Assembly (NCBI GenBank): GCA_964434855.1
Contig: CAYSWR010000039.1
Coordinates: 1-8,031, forward strand
Reading direction: 5' to 3'
From: UBA8516 sp964434855
GTDB lineage: Archaea > Thermoproteota > Nitrososphaeria > Nitrososphaerales > Nitrosopumilaceae
Length of the DNA: 8,031 nucleotides
Shown: positions 1-6,129 of the stretch, in pieces
Layout: every line of letters begins with the position of its first letter
Position numbering within the stretch: the stretch's first letter is position 1
The notes under the pieces: generated by a model
What the model saw: only the letters and a program-made list of their open reading frames with translations
Told to the model about the DNA's origin: nothing
The model's database searches: none
Program-made: the position numbers and the translations under genes

Positions 1-8
1 AGGCCTTT

Positions 9-1358
9 CTATGTAGCAAATTTGTCCATAATGAGACAAATGCATTTTGTGGTTTTCTTTAGTAGATCAATTCTTGCAAATTCATTTGGGGAATGGATCC
101 TAGAAAAGATGTACGTGCTTCCAACAGATATGCATGGAACAGACAATATTTTAGCAAAAGAGTACATCGGTCCAGTTCCTGCAGAAGATACACTGATTAT
201 AGATTTTCCAAATGATTCGTTTGCTGCTTTTTTTACCTGCAAGACAAATGGATCGGAGATTTTTGTTCTGGATGCAGCTTCTCCATGAATCATTGTTACT
301 TTGATATCACCAAATCCTTTTGATCTTAGATATTGTTTTAGTCTTGCAAGTTGTTTTTTTGGATCCATTTTTGGCACTAGTCTGAAATCAATTTTTACAA
401 GTGCCTTTGCAGGCAGAACAGTTTTTGCACCAGGACCAATATATCCAGAGACAAAGCCTGCGATATTACATGTTGGCTCACCAACTAGAGCCTTTTTGAC
501 ATCATGTCCTTTCTTGTTTGCAACAAATTGCTTTATTCCATATTCTTTTTTGAATGAAGATTCATCAAATGGTTCTGATTTTATTAGTTCAAGTTCTTTT
601 TTTGTAAATGAATCAACCTCTTTGTACCAATCTTTTATGAGTATTTTTCCATCAGAATCGCGAAGTGTTTTTAATGCCTCTAAAAGTCTCCAAGCTGGAT
701 TCTTAATCAAGACTGCAAGGCTGGAATGAGCATCACGTATGGATTCGCTTACAGAAAGCTCAACGTAAAGCAATCCCTTCATGCCAAGACTGATTATTGG
801 TCGATTTTTTTGATCAACATAACCAAATTCCCATATTACACCATCACATGCAAGTTTGTTTTTGTATTTTTTTAGATATTGTTCTACATGCATACTTCCA
901 ATTTCTTCTTCACCTTCAACAAGGAATTTTACATTGCAAGGAACGTCACCATGAACCTTCAGGTACGACTCTACTGCCTTTATTCTAGTAATCAGTTCGC
1001 CTTTATCATCAGCAGAGCCTCTTCCAAAGATCTTGTTTCCTTTTATTTTTCCGCTAAACGGTTTGTCTTCCCACAAATCAAATGGTTCTGCAGGCTGCAC
1101 ATCATAATGGTTGTAAAACAAGATTGTTTTTGAGGGATTTTGTTTTGACTTTACTTCACCATATACAACGGATGGAATTTTATTTCCAATGCGCAGTATC
1201 TCTGACTTTATTCCAGAGCGAGTCATTATTTTTGCGACAAGTCTAGCACACTCTTCTAGACCTTCATTTTTTGCAGAGACACTTGGTTGTCTGATCAAAG
1301 TTTGTAGATCTGTAATGAGTCCTTTCATGTTCTGATCTACATGTTGTAGTACTTTCAT
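9..1358 (-). CDS. M20 family metallopeptidase (dipeptidase/ArgE-DapE-CPG2-like)
   Basis: Predicted cytosolic di-zinc amidohydrolase of the M20 family, 449 residues from the ATG, a normal full length. Visible motifs are NHYDVQP (metal His84, Asp86), GRGSADDKGE (bridging metal Asp117), EGEEEIGS (general base Glu151, metal Glu152), the lid-domain histidine in RDAHSS (His211), IDFRLVP (Arg326) and the final metal histidine in SRIHSPNE (His422). The fourth metal-ligand position reads VIWE, giving Glu177 where carnosinase/CPG2-type members have Asp. The pattern is nearest to cytosolic nonspecific dipeptidase/carnosinase-like members, so peptide turnover is the best guess; ArgE, DapE or LysK-type deacylase activity cannot be excluded. 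A GTG at 1367 overlaps the nnrD stop as GTGA, but that same GTGA lies five bases before the ATG at 1358 and can serve as Shine-Dalgarno core, so the ATG is preferred. Last gene of the minus-strand run. Confidence 0.9.
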   Translation of the reverse strand: MKVLQHVDQNMKGLITDLQTLIRQPSVSAKNEGLEECARLVAKIMTRSGIKSEILRIGNKIPSVVYGEVKSKQNPSKTILFYNHYDVQPAEPFDLWEDKPFSGKIKGNKIFGRGSADDKGELITRIKAVESYLKVHGDVPCNVKFLVEGEEEIGSMHVEQYLKKYKNKLACDGVIWEFGYVDQKNRPIISLGMKGLLYVELSVSESIRDAHSSLAVLIKNPAWRLLEALKTLRDSDGKILIKDWYKEVDSFTKKELELIKSEPFDESSFKKEYGIKQFVANKKGHDVKKALVGEPTCNIAGFVSGYIGPGAKTVLPAKALVKIDFRLVPKMDPKKQLARLKQYLRSKGFGDIKVTMIHGEAASRTKISDPFVLQVKKAANESFGKSIISVSSAGTGPMYSFAKILSVPCISVGSTYIFSRIHSPNEFARIDLLKKTTKCICLIMDKFAT

Positions 1359-1363
1359 TGAAT

Positions 1364-1367
1364 TCAC
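1364..1367 (-). promoter_or_regulatory. Shine-Dalgarno-like GTGA that decides the peptidase start
   Basis: On the minus strand GTGA is followed by five bases (ATTCA) and then the ATG at 1358. GTGA belongs to the GGAGGTGATC complement of the archaeal 16S 3' end. It also contains the nnrD stop TGA. This favours the ATG over the upstream in-frame GTG and suggests translational coupling. Confidence 0.45.
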
Positions 1368-2227
1368 TTTACTCTATCAAATGGCTTCATTGCAGCCGGA
1401 ATAAATTCTAAGAGATCAGTTGCTACAATGTGCAAACCATACTTTCTTTGTGCCAATACGCCAGCTTTTCCGTTGATAAACACTGCGGCTGCTGCAGACT
1501 CTACTGGGTTTTTATTTTTTGATAACATTCCTGCAACCAGACCAGACAGTACATCACCTGTTCCTCCCACAGTCATAGCAGGAGTATTTTTCACGTTTAG
1601 GAATGTTTTGTTACCATCTGACACAACATCGGTTGGTCCTTTTAACAATACTGTAACAGAGTTTTCTTTTGCGTATTTTTCAACTAGTGAAATTCTTTCC
1701 TTTTTAGTATCAGATGGGAATTCCCCAAACAGTCTTTTGAATTCGCCTGCATGTGGAGTAACTACAACATTTTTACTTTTAATTACAGGTAGAATGTCTG
1801 GAACCAATGCGCTTGCATCAAGAGACAATCTAACACCCATGTCCAATAATGACGTTACAAGCAGCTTTAGTGCTTCAATGTCTTGTATTCCAAGTCCCAT
1901 TCCAATTGTTGCAGAATCAAGATCTTTGGGAATTATTCCAAGAAGTTTGTGTACTGCACCACGGGTGAGTTTTGCATCAGCTAGTGGCAGAACAATAAGA
2001 TTTGGAGTTGTTGCTCGTGTTGCGTGTGCATTAATTTTTGGCACACAGGTGTAAACCAAATCTGTTCCACATCGTAGTGCCGCAATAGAAGAAAGTATTG
2101 GTGCACCGTGATAGATGTAACTCCCCCCCAATACCAAGACTTTGCCATTATCACCTTTTCTTGATGCAAATTTTCTTGGGGGAATGAAATTTTTAACTAG
2201 CGATGTCTGTAGTGTCTTGCTCGTCAA
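1364..2227 (-). CDS. nnrD: ADP/ATP-dependent NAD(P)H-hydrate dehydratase (NnrD), stand-alone
   Basis: Repairs damaged nicotinamide cofactors by dehydrating the S form of NAD(P)H hydrate with ATP or ADP. Numbered from the TTG at 2227 (287 residues), it shows the YjeF C-terminal/ribokinase-like motifs GDNGKVLVLGGS (25-36), YHGAPILSSIAAL, TPHAGEF (157-163), LLKGPTDVV (194-202) and NTPAMTVGGTGDVLSGL (214-230), with the catalytic Asp225 in GGTGD. There is no N-terminal NnrE epimerase domain, so the epimerase must be separate or absent. The start is uncertain: the frame is open back to a TTG at 2269, 77 bases inside trmI, and has no ATG before the first conserved motif. I chose the TTG at 2227 because it leaves a short N-terminus of about 24 residues before the GDNG motif; it still overlaps trmI by 35 bases. 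No clear Shine-Dalgarno precedes either TTG, so coupling to trmI translation is likely. Confidence 0.88.
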   Translation of the reverse strand: MTSKTLQTSLVKNFIPPRKFASRKGDNGKVLVLGGSYIYHGAPILSSIAALRCGTDLVYTCVPKINAHATRATTPNLIVLPLADAKLTRGAVHKLLGIIPKDLDSATIGMGLGIQDIEALKLLVTSLLDMGVRLSLDASALVPDILPVIKSKNVVVTPHAGEFKRLFGEFPSDTKKERISLVEKYAKENSVTVLLKGPTDVVSDGNKTFLNVKNTPAMTVGGTGDVLSGLVAGMLSKNKNPVESAAAAVFINGKAGVLAQRKYGLHIVATDLLEFIPAAMKPFDRVK

Positions 2228-3023
2228 CAGCGATAATCTTTCGTTTAGGTGAATAAACTTTCCTTGCAAAAGCCACGTATGTAGTGTGCCCTATACTTCG
2301 AAATGAGTGTCTAGTCTTTCCTTCTCGTGCTTCAATTGTTCTCACTAATTGTTCGGTGCATTCTATATCAAAAAAATCATTTTCTCTTAGAACGGTTGCG
2401 AGTTTTTCAAGTTGATTCATGGTAGGACATATTGCAACAAATGCGCCACTTCCCTTTAGCATCTTTCTTGCTTGTGGTACAACAGACCAAGGGTCTCCAA
2501 GATCAACTACAACCAAATCGACATCCTTTTGTGGAACTTTCTTTGCTGTTTTCATGTCAAATTTCTCCATAGTTACATATTTTGTCATTCCAGCTTTTTC
2601 GATGTTTTTTCTTGCAATGTCCATAAAGTTTGGATCAACATCGTATGTGTACACATGACCACGAGGTTTTACAATACTTGCAAGAAATGTTGTAAGTGAA
2701 CCGCTTCCTGTTCCTATCTCGACAATTTTTTGCCCACTTTGCAAGCCAGTCCTTGCAGCAATGTATCCTAGATCTTTTGGATATACAATCTGGGTACTGC
2801 GCTGACTCTTCAGAACATAATCGTGAATTGTGGGATCTAGAAGGTAGATGTACTTGCCTTTGTTAGTAGTAATTGTAGAACCAAACTCTTTTCCTATTAC
2901 TTTTTTGTGATCAATTACTCCTATATGTGTGTGAAATTGTTGTTTTCTTGAAATCTTCATTAACCATTTTTTTGAGTCATTATAAAAAAATAGGACATTG
3001 GAATTTTGTTTTATTTTTTTCAC
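2193..3023 (-). CDS. trmI: tRNA (adenine-N1)-methyltransferase, TrmI family
   Basis: SAM-dependent Rossmann-fold methyltransferase, predicted to make m1A in the tRNA T-loop (position 58, and in many archaea also 57). The 276-residue protein has the small N-terminal TrmI domain (HTHIGVIDH, about 31-39), the conserved QIVYPKD (78-84), SAM motif I VEIGTGSGSLT (101-111), YDVDPNF (127-133), motif IV DLVVVDLGDPW (169-179) and the family C-terminal signature TRHSFRSIGHTTYV (237-250). The last 20 or so residues are a basic-then-acidic tail beyond the usual end, overlapping the nnrD start. The start is a GTG; the next in-frame ATG is codon 22 and would cut into the N-terminal strand VLFFYND, so the GTG is preferred. 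No Shine-Dalgarno precedes it, which fits leaderless or near-leaderless initiation after the 75-base gap upstream. Confidence 0.93.
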   Translation of the reverse strand: MKKIKQNSNVLFFYNDSKKWLMKISRKQQFHTHIGVIDHKKVIGKEFGSTITTNKGKYIYLLDPTIHDYVLKSQRSTQIVYPKDLGYIAARTGLQSGQKIVEIGTGSGSLTTFLASIVKPRGHVYTYDVDPNFMDIARKNIEKAGMTKYVTMEKFDMKTAKKVPQKDVDLVVVDLGDPWSVVPQARKMLKGSGAFVAICPTMNQLEKLATVLRENDFFDIECTEQLVRTIEAREGKTRHSFRSIGHTTYVAFARKVYSPKRKIIAVDEQDTTDIAS

Positions 3024-3060
3024 AAAAAAGTGGCATTTTATTCTGGATAAGAATTTACCT
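3024..3060 (-). promoter_or_regulatory. Possible promoter of trmI
   Basis: This is most of the only real gap in the minus-strand run. Reading the minus strand, TTCTTATCC lies about 22-30 bases before the GTG and AATAAAAT lies nearer to it. Either could be an archaeal TATA element; the first is at the spacing expected for a leaderless transcript. No Shine-Dalgarno is present. Neither element is a strong match, so this is a weak inference. Confidence 0.25.
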
Positions 3061-3076
3061 ATGAATAGACATCAAA

Positions 3077-3093
3077 CAAAATTTGTTATTTTG
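3077..3093. terminator. Small AT-rich hairpin between the zinc mini-protein gene and trmI
   Basis: CAAAAT and ATTTTG form a perfect six-base inverted repeat around a five-base spacer, just after the stop of the mini-protein gene. On the minus strand it runs into TTTTGTTTG. It could weaken or end the argS transcript before trmI, but the stem is short and AT-rich and may be chance. Confidence 0.25.
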
Positions 3094-3098
3094 AGTTA

Positions 3099-3230
3099 TC
3101 ATTCTTGTAGATTACTGCGTCTTCTTTCTTCCATACATACTTTCATTTCTTCTTGGTTGTGATTTTTTATTGGTTTTCCGCATATAGCACATGTGGGTTC
3201 TGGTCGTATTGGTTTTCTTTCAAAAGGCAT
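3099..3230 (-). CDS. 43-residue C2HC zinc mini-protein downstream of argS
   Basis: Short open frame of 43 codons with an ATG start one base after the argS stop (TGA-C-ATG) and a TGA stop. It begins MPFERKPIRPEP and then holds TCAICGKPIKNHNQEEMKVC, a C-x2-C-x6-H-x7-C arrangement (Cys14, Cys17, His24, Cys32), followed by an Arg-rich tail (EERRRSNLQE). The spaced Cys/His residues, the CxxCGK knuckle and the tight junction with argS argue for a real, translationally coupled gene. No Shine-Dalgarno sits at the usual distance, so re-initiation by ribosomes ending argS is likely. The family is not recognised. A zinc-stabilised nucleic-acid or ribosome binding role is only an inference from size, charge and neighbours. 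Confidence 0.75.
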   Translation of the reverse strand: MPFERKPIRPEPTCAICGKPIKNHNQEEMKVCMEERRRSNLQE

Positions 3231-3231
3231 G

Positions 3232-5118
3232 TCACATTCTGTCTGGCGATGCAATTCCAATGATATCAAGTGCTTTTGCTAGAGTTTCCTTAAAGCTGTA
3301 TACTAGGCATAGTCTTGCGTTAATCAGATCCTTGTTTTCTGCTGTTAGAACTTTGACATGCTCATAAAATCCATTAAATGAGACTGCAAGATCATAACAA
3401 TATCGTGCAATTATTTTTGGAGAGAGGTTTTTTGCTGCGTCCTCTACCTGAATATCAAATTTACCTATAGTTTTGATTAGATTAATCTCATGTTTTGTAG
3501 TAAGATTGGCAAACGAAACTTCAAATCTTGGTTTCATTTCTGCCTTTTCTAAAATTCTTGCAGCTCTGGCATGAGCATACTGTATGTAAGGCCCAGTGTC
3601 ACCTTCAAGACTCAGAGATTCTGTCATGTCAAATGTTATGATTTTGTCTAAATCTTGTTTTATCATAGCATAACGCAGTGCACCAACGGCAACTTGTTCT
3701 GCGATCTCTGCTAGTTTTGGTTCGTCTAGCTCGGAATTTCTTTTCTTTGCTTCTTCGTATGTTTTTACTCTTAAAATATCAAGGATATAATCTGCGTTAA
3801 CGTAGATTCCTTTTCGTCCAGACATTTGAACTTGTTTTCCTCCAGTATCTACGTTTAGTGTCTTTGCAGTTTCTGCGCTTAGTGTTACTGATTCATATCC
3901 AAGGTGAATATATGCACCTTCTTGTGATTTGAAACTAGACATTAGTTTTGTAATTATTTTTTGTAGACGTGATTGACGCGAATCGATGACTGTTATTACC
4001 TTGTCACCAGTAAAGTCAAGCTTTGAGTTGGAATTTTTTTCAAGTACTGTCTCCCACAGTATTTTATCATCAGATTGCTCAGCATATTTTGTATAATAGA
4101 AAGGATCTTCTAAAATTCCAAGCTTCCATGCTGCATATGGTATGTCTTTTGCAATGTATGTAGCAATACCGTTACTTCTAACAAGCACCTTGTCTTCCTC
4201 ATCGTTTTCAGATTTGATGACCCAGCATCCAGCGTTTTTGCCTTCTTTTTCTAGATCTATGAGTTGCATATCCTTCATCTTCTCAAATACTATTTTCCAG
4301 AGGTTTGAGCGAACAATTTGAGACTCAAAATTGAGACAGTCATATGTAGCGCCAAGACGCCAACATGTCTTTAGCTGCTCAGCAAGAACGCGTCTTGTTA
4401 TATCATTAGCAAACTTGGCAGTTTCTGATGTTCCTTCTTCAAGTTGCTTTAATACTTCGGTTCTATATGCAGCAAGTTTCGGATCTGTTTCATACTTTTC
4501 TGTAGTCTTGACATATACTATATCACCACAATAATGATCAAACTTTTGATCTTTTGGCGGTTCTGGAGAAAATCCGCCATGCTTGAATCCAACTATGATA
4601 TCTGCAACTTGCAAACCAGAATCATCTACATAGTTTAAGATTCGTACATCATACTGTGCTTTTTTTAGAATTCTAGCTACAGCATCACCGATTATGATGT
4701 TTCTTACATGTCCAATGTGTAACGCTTTGTTTGGGTTTACACTGGTATGCTCTACTACAACCTTGGAGTTTTTCCCAATGTTTATTGTTCCATAATTTTT
4801 TCTAGATGATGTAGAAATTGTCGCATTGTTTAATTCGGTATAGTTTGCAAAAAAATTCACATATCCTGAAGAATGTGGAGATGATTGCTTTACAAACTTG
4901 CCTGGATTTTTTTGATATTCTTCAGAAATAATTTTTGCAATATCAAATGGTTTTTTCTTTAATGATTTTGCAAGTAAAAATGCAACATTACAGCTTACAT
5001 CGCCAAACTCTGCTCTTGAGGCTTCAGATACTTCAAACTTGATTTCTGGATAATTTAGTTTGGAACATATTTGTTGTATGTTTGATCTTATTTCATCAAG
5101 CAAAAGTCGCAGAGTCAT
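3232..5118 (-). CDS. argS: Arginyl-tRNA synthetase
   Basis: Class I synthetase that charges tRNA-Arg with arginine. The 628-residue protein is full length. It has an N-terminal additional domain (about 1-95, with EFGDVSCNVAF and SGYVNFF), a catalytic core opening with VEHTSVNPNKALHIGHVRN (HIGH at 134-137), VRSNGIATYIAKDIPYAAWK (313-332), a KMSK-equivalent loop QMSGRKG (431-437), and the DALR anticodon-binding domain starting around EGDTGPYIQYAHARA (505-519). The first lysine of KMSK is replaced by Gln. Degenerate KMSK loops are common in ArgRS, and the lysine just before HIGH (Lys131 here) is thought to compensate. The ATG follows the phosphatase stop by three bases and has an AGGTG Shine-Dalgarno six bases upstream, so the start is well supported. 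Co-transcribed with the phosphatase and the zinc mini-protein. Confidence 0.97.
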   Translation of the reverse strand: MTLRLLLDEIRSNIQQICSKLNYPEIKFEVSEASRAEFGDVSCNVAFLLAKSLKKKPFDIAKIISEEYQKNPGKFVKQSSPHSSGYVNFFANYTELNNATISTSSRKNYGTINIGKNSKVVVEHTSVNPNKALHIGHVRNIIIGDAVARILKKAQYDVRILNYVDDSGLQVADIIVGFKHGGFSPEPPKDQKFDHYCGDIVYVKTTEKYETDPKLAAYRTEVLKQLEEGTSETAKFANDITRRVLAEQLKTCWRLGATYDCLNFESQIVRSNLWKIVFEKMKDMQLIDLEKEGKNAGCWVIKSENDEEDKVLVRSNGIATYIAKDIPYAAWKLGILEDPFYYTKYAEQSDDKILWETVLEKNSNSKLDFTGDKVITVIDSRQSRLQKIITKLMSSFKSQEGAYIHLGYESVTLSAETAKTLNVDTGGKQVQMSGRKGIYVNADYILDILRVKTYEEAKKRNSELDEPKLAEIAEQVAVGALRYAMIKQDLDKIITFDMTESLSLEGDTGPYIQYAHARAARILEKAEMKPRFEVSFANLTTKHEINLIKTIGKFDIQVEDAAKNLSPKIIARYCYDLAVSFNGFYEHVKVLTAENKDLINARLCLVYSFKETLAKALDIIGIASPDRM

Positions 5119-5121
5119 CTA

Positions 5122-5817
5122 CTACACCTTTGCTAACTTGATTGCAATGTATTCAAGTGCTTCTATGACTCCATCACCAGCTTTTCCTGAGACAGTCATA
5201 GACGCTTTGGATTTCACGCTTTCTAGTGCGTTACCAAGTGCAATGCTTATTCCCGACATCTTAAACAATGGAACATCGGTTTCACTGTCTCCTATTGCTA
5301 TGACATCAGAAGGAGAGGCAGAAAGCATGGTCAGAACTTCAGAAAACCCTCGTCCTTTGTTAATTCCTTTTGAATTGATATGAATTGCATACTGGCTGTC
5401 AGAAAGTTCTACTGACATGTTGCTATCTGCAATAATTTTTTTTGCCAACTCTAAATCAAATGTTCTTTCAAGTACGACCTCAGTCATCCTAGGAAATACT
5501 GGTTTTTCTTTAGCCTCAGGAATTTTTGATTTGAGCAATTCAAACGCTTTCACGCATTCATCCTTGTTACCCAATAGTTTGTGTTCAGATGGTCCAGAAG
5601 TTATGGCTCCACCGTTTTCCCCAACGGCTATTCGTGTCATACCTCCAAAAACAGACAAGATATATCCCTCAACAGAAGATCGACCTGACACAAATATGAC
5701 TTTGTGACCAAGTCTTATCATATGACGCAGAGCGTCCAAGGCGTCAAGATTTATTCTTCCTCCACCATTTTCGGTGATCGTTCCGTCTATGTCAACTGCA
5801 AAAATTTTTTCTTGCAT
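5122..5817 (-). CDS. Phosphoglycolate phosphatase-like HAD (class IIB) hydrolase, TA0175 type
   Basis: Predicted Mg-dependent HAD phosphatase, likely removing phosphate from 2-phosphoglycolate. Numbered from the ATG (231 residues), motif I is VDIDGT (nucleophile Asp9, acid/base Asp11), motif II VSGR (Ser44), motif III lysine in INKG (Lys154) and motif IV GDSETD (Asp177, Asp181). Residues about 80-150 between motifs II and III form the C2B-type cap; ENGG (67-70) is typical of this archaeal group. Length fits the family. The frame is open one codon further to a TTG at 5820, but the adjacent ATG is the natural start. No Shine-Dalgarno precedes it, so a short-leader transcript from the divergent intergenic region is likely. 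It is the first gene of the minus-strand operon. Other sugar-phosphate or phosphoglycerate substrates remain possible, since C2B-cap HAD proteins are hard to separate by sequence. Confidence 0.85.
   Translation of the reverse strand: MQEKIFAVDIDGTITENGGGRINLDALDALRHMIRLGHKVIFVSGRSSVEGYILSVFGGMTRIAVGENGGAITSGPSEHKLLGNKDECVKAFELLKSKIPEAKEKPVFPRMTEVVLERTFDLELAKKIIADSNMSVELSDSQYAIHINSKGINKGRGFSEVLTMLSASPSDVIAIGDSETDVPLFKMSGISIALGNALESVKSKASMTVSGKAGDGVIEALEYIAIKLAKV
5125..5129 (-). promoter_or_regulatory. Ribosome binding site of argS (AGGTG)
   Basis: On the minus strand AGGTG is followed by six bases (TAGTAG) and the argS ATG. It matches the GGAGGTGATC anti-16S consensus and lies inside the last codons of the phosphatase gene. 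It fixes the argS start and supports an operon read as one message. Confidence 0.6.
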
Positions 5818-5900
5818 CAAGTCAGATATTCTATTGAGGATAATAACTGCTCCCCATTAAATAGACAACAGCTAAAATAGCATTTTATCATAACAAAATC
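5818..5900. promoter_or_regulatory. Divergent intergenic promoter region
   Basis: These 83 bases separate the two divergent start codons, so both transcripts must begin in or near here. On the plus strand TAAAAT (5873-5878) lies about 23-28 bases before the ATG at 5901, the spacing of a TATA element for a leaderless message. On the minus strand CTATTTAATGG (5856-5866) is a plausible TATA element that would give a leader of roughly 20 bases for the phosphatase gene. No Shine-Dalgarno precedes either first gene. The individual elements are inferred; only the divergent layout is certain. Confidence 0.5.
5873..5887. repeat. 15-base dyad TAAAATAGCATTTTA
   Basis: Perfect inverted repeat of six bases around a three-base centre. 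It overlaps the likely TATA position of the plus-strand operon and lies upstream of the phosphatase gene. It could be a regulator site or simply a TATA-rich symmetric promoter element. Confidence 0.4.
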
Positions 5901-6128
5901 ATGCCTCGCAAAGGTAAGCTGGCAGAGATTTTTAGTAAAGCCATGTATGCAGACAATCCAGAATCATATTTTGTAGGATATCTCGACTATGATACCATAA
6001 AGGAAATTACCTTGCCAGAATTCATAAAAGAATCAGATAACTTTGAGACGATACCTATTACGAGGATTCAATATATCAAGAAAGAAAATACAGTTTTATT
6101 CAGTAAATCAGAACAACAAGTGAACTAG
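5901..6128 (+). CDS. MJ1316/DUF504 (UPF0248)-like small protein
   Basis: 75-residue cytosolic protein with no signal peptide or membrane segment. The order of conserved blocks fits the former DUF504 family, now named after MJ1316 and predicted from comparative genomics to recognise cyclic-phosphate RNA ends: a basic N-terminus (MPRKGK), a helix with a DNPESYFVGYLDY block (about 18-30), IKEITLPEF (33-41), then IPITRIQYIKK (51-61) matching the family's IPxHRI strand, and a final hydrophobic strand TVLFSKS. The family's frequent tryptophan near the first block and the histidine before Arg-Ile are missing (Thr here), so the assignment is by pattern only. The stop is one base before the DRG start, indicating tight translational coupling. 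The ATG has no Shine-Dalgarno, consistent with a leaderless first gene. Confidence 0.62.
   Translation: MPRKGKLAEIFSKAMYADNPESYFVGYLDYDTIKEITLPEFIKESDNFETIPITRIQYIKKENTVLFSKSEQQVN
6120..6123 (+). promoter_or_regulatory. Shine-Dalgarno-like GTGA of the DRG gene
   Basis: GTGA lies inside the last codons of the preceding gene, six bases before the ATG at 6130. It matches part of the anti-16S GGAGGTGATC sequence and is the same core as at the peptidase start in this window. Confidence 0.4.
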
Positions 6129-6129
6129 A

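Noticed and set aside
301..729. Plus-strand open frame of 142 codons
   Set aside because: It lies wholly antisense to the M20 peptidase with intact motifs; composition is that of a shadow.
1428..2054. Plus-strand open frame of 208 codons
   Set aside because: It is antisense to the well-supported nnrD, shows no recognisable domain, and has the Phe/Ser/Thr-rich composition expected of a shadow frame.
2419..2658. Plus-strand open frame of 79 codons with hydrophobic stretches that could look like a membrane protein
   Set aside because: It is antisense to the SAM-binding core of trmI; the hydrophobicity is a by-product of the opposite strand's codons.
3024..3098. Possible tRNA or small RNA in the gap between the zinc mini-protein gene and trmI
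   Set aside because: No cloverleaf arms, no GTTCGA-type T-loop, and high AT content; only a weak hairpin and promoter-like bases are seen.
5060..5383. Plus-strand open frame of 107 codons spanning the argS/phosphatase junction
   Set aside because: It is antisense to two strongly supported genes and has no motif or ribosome site.
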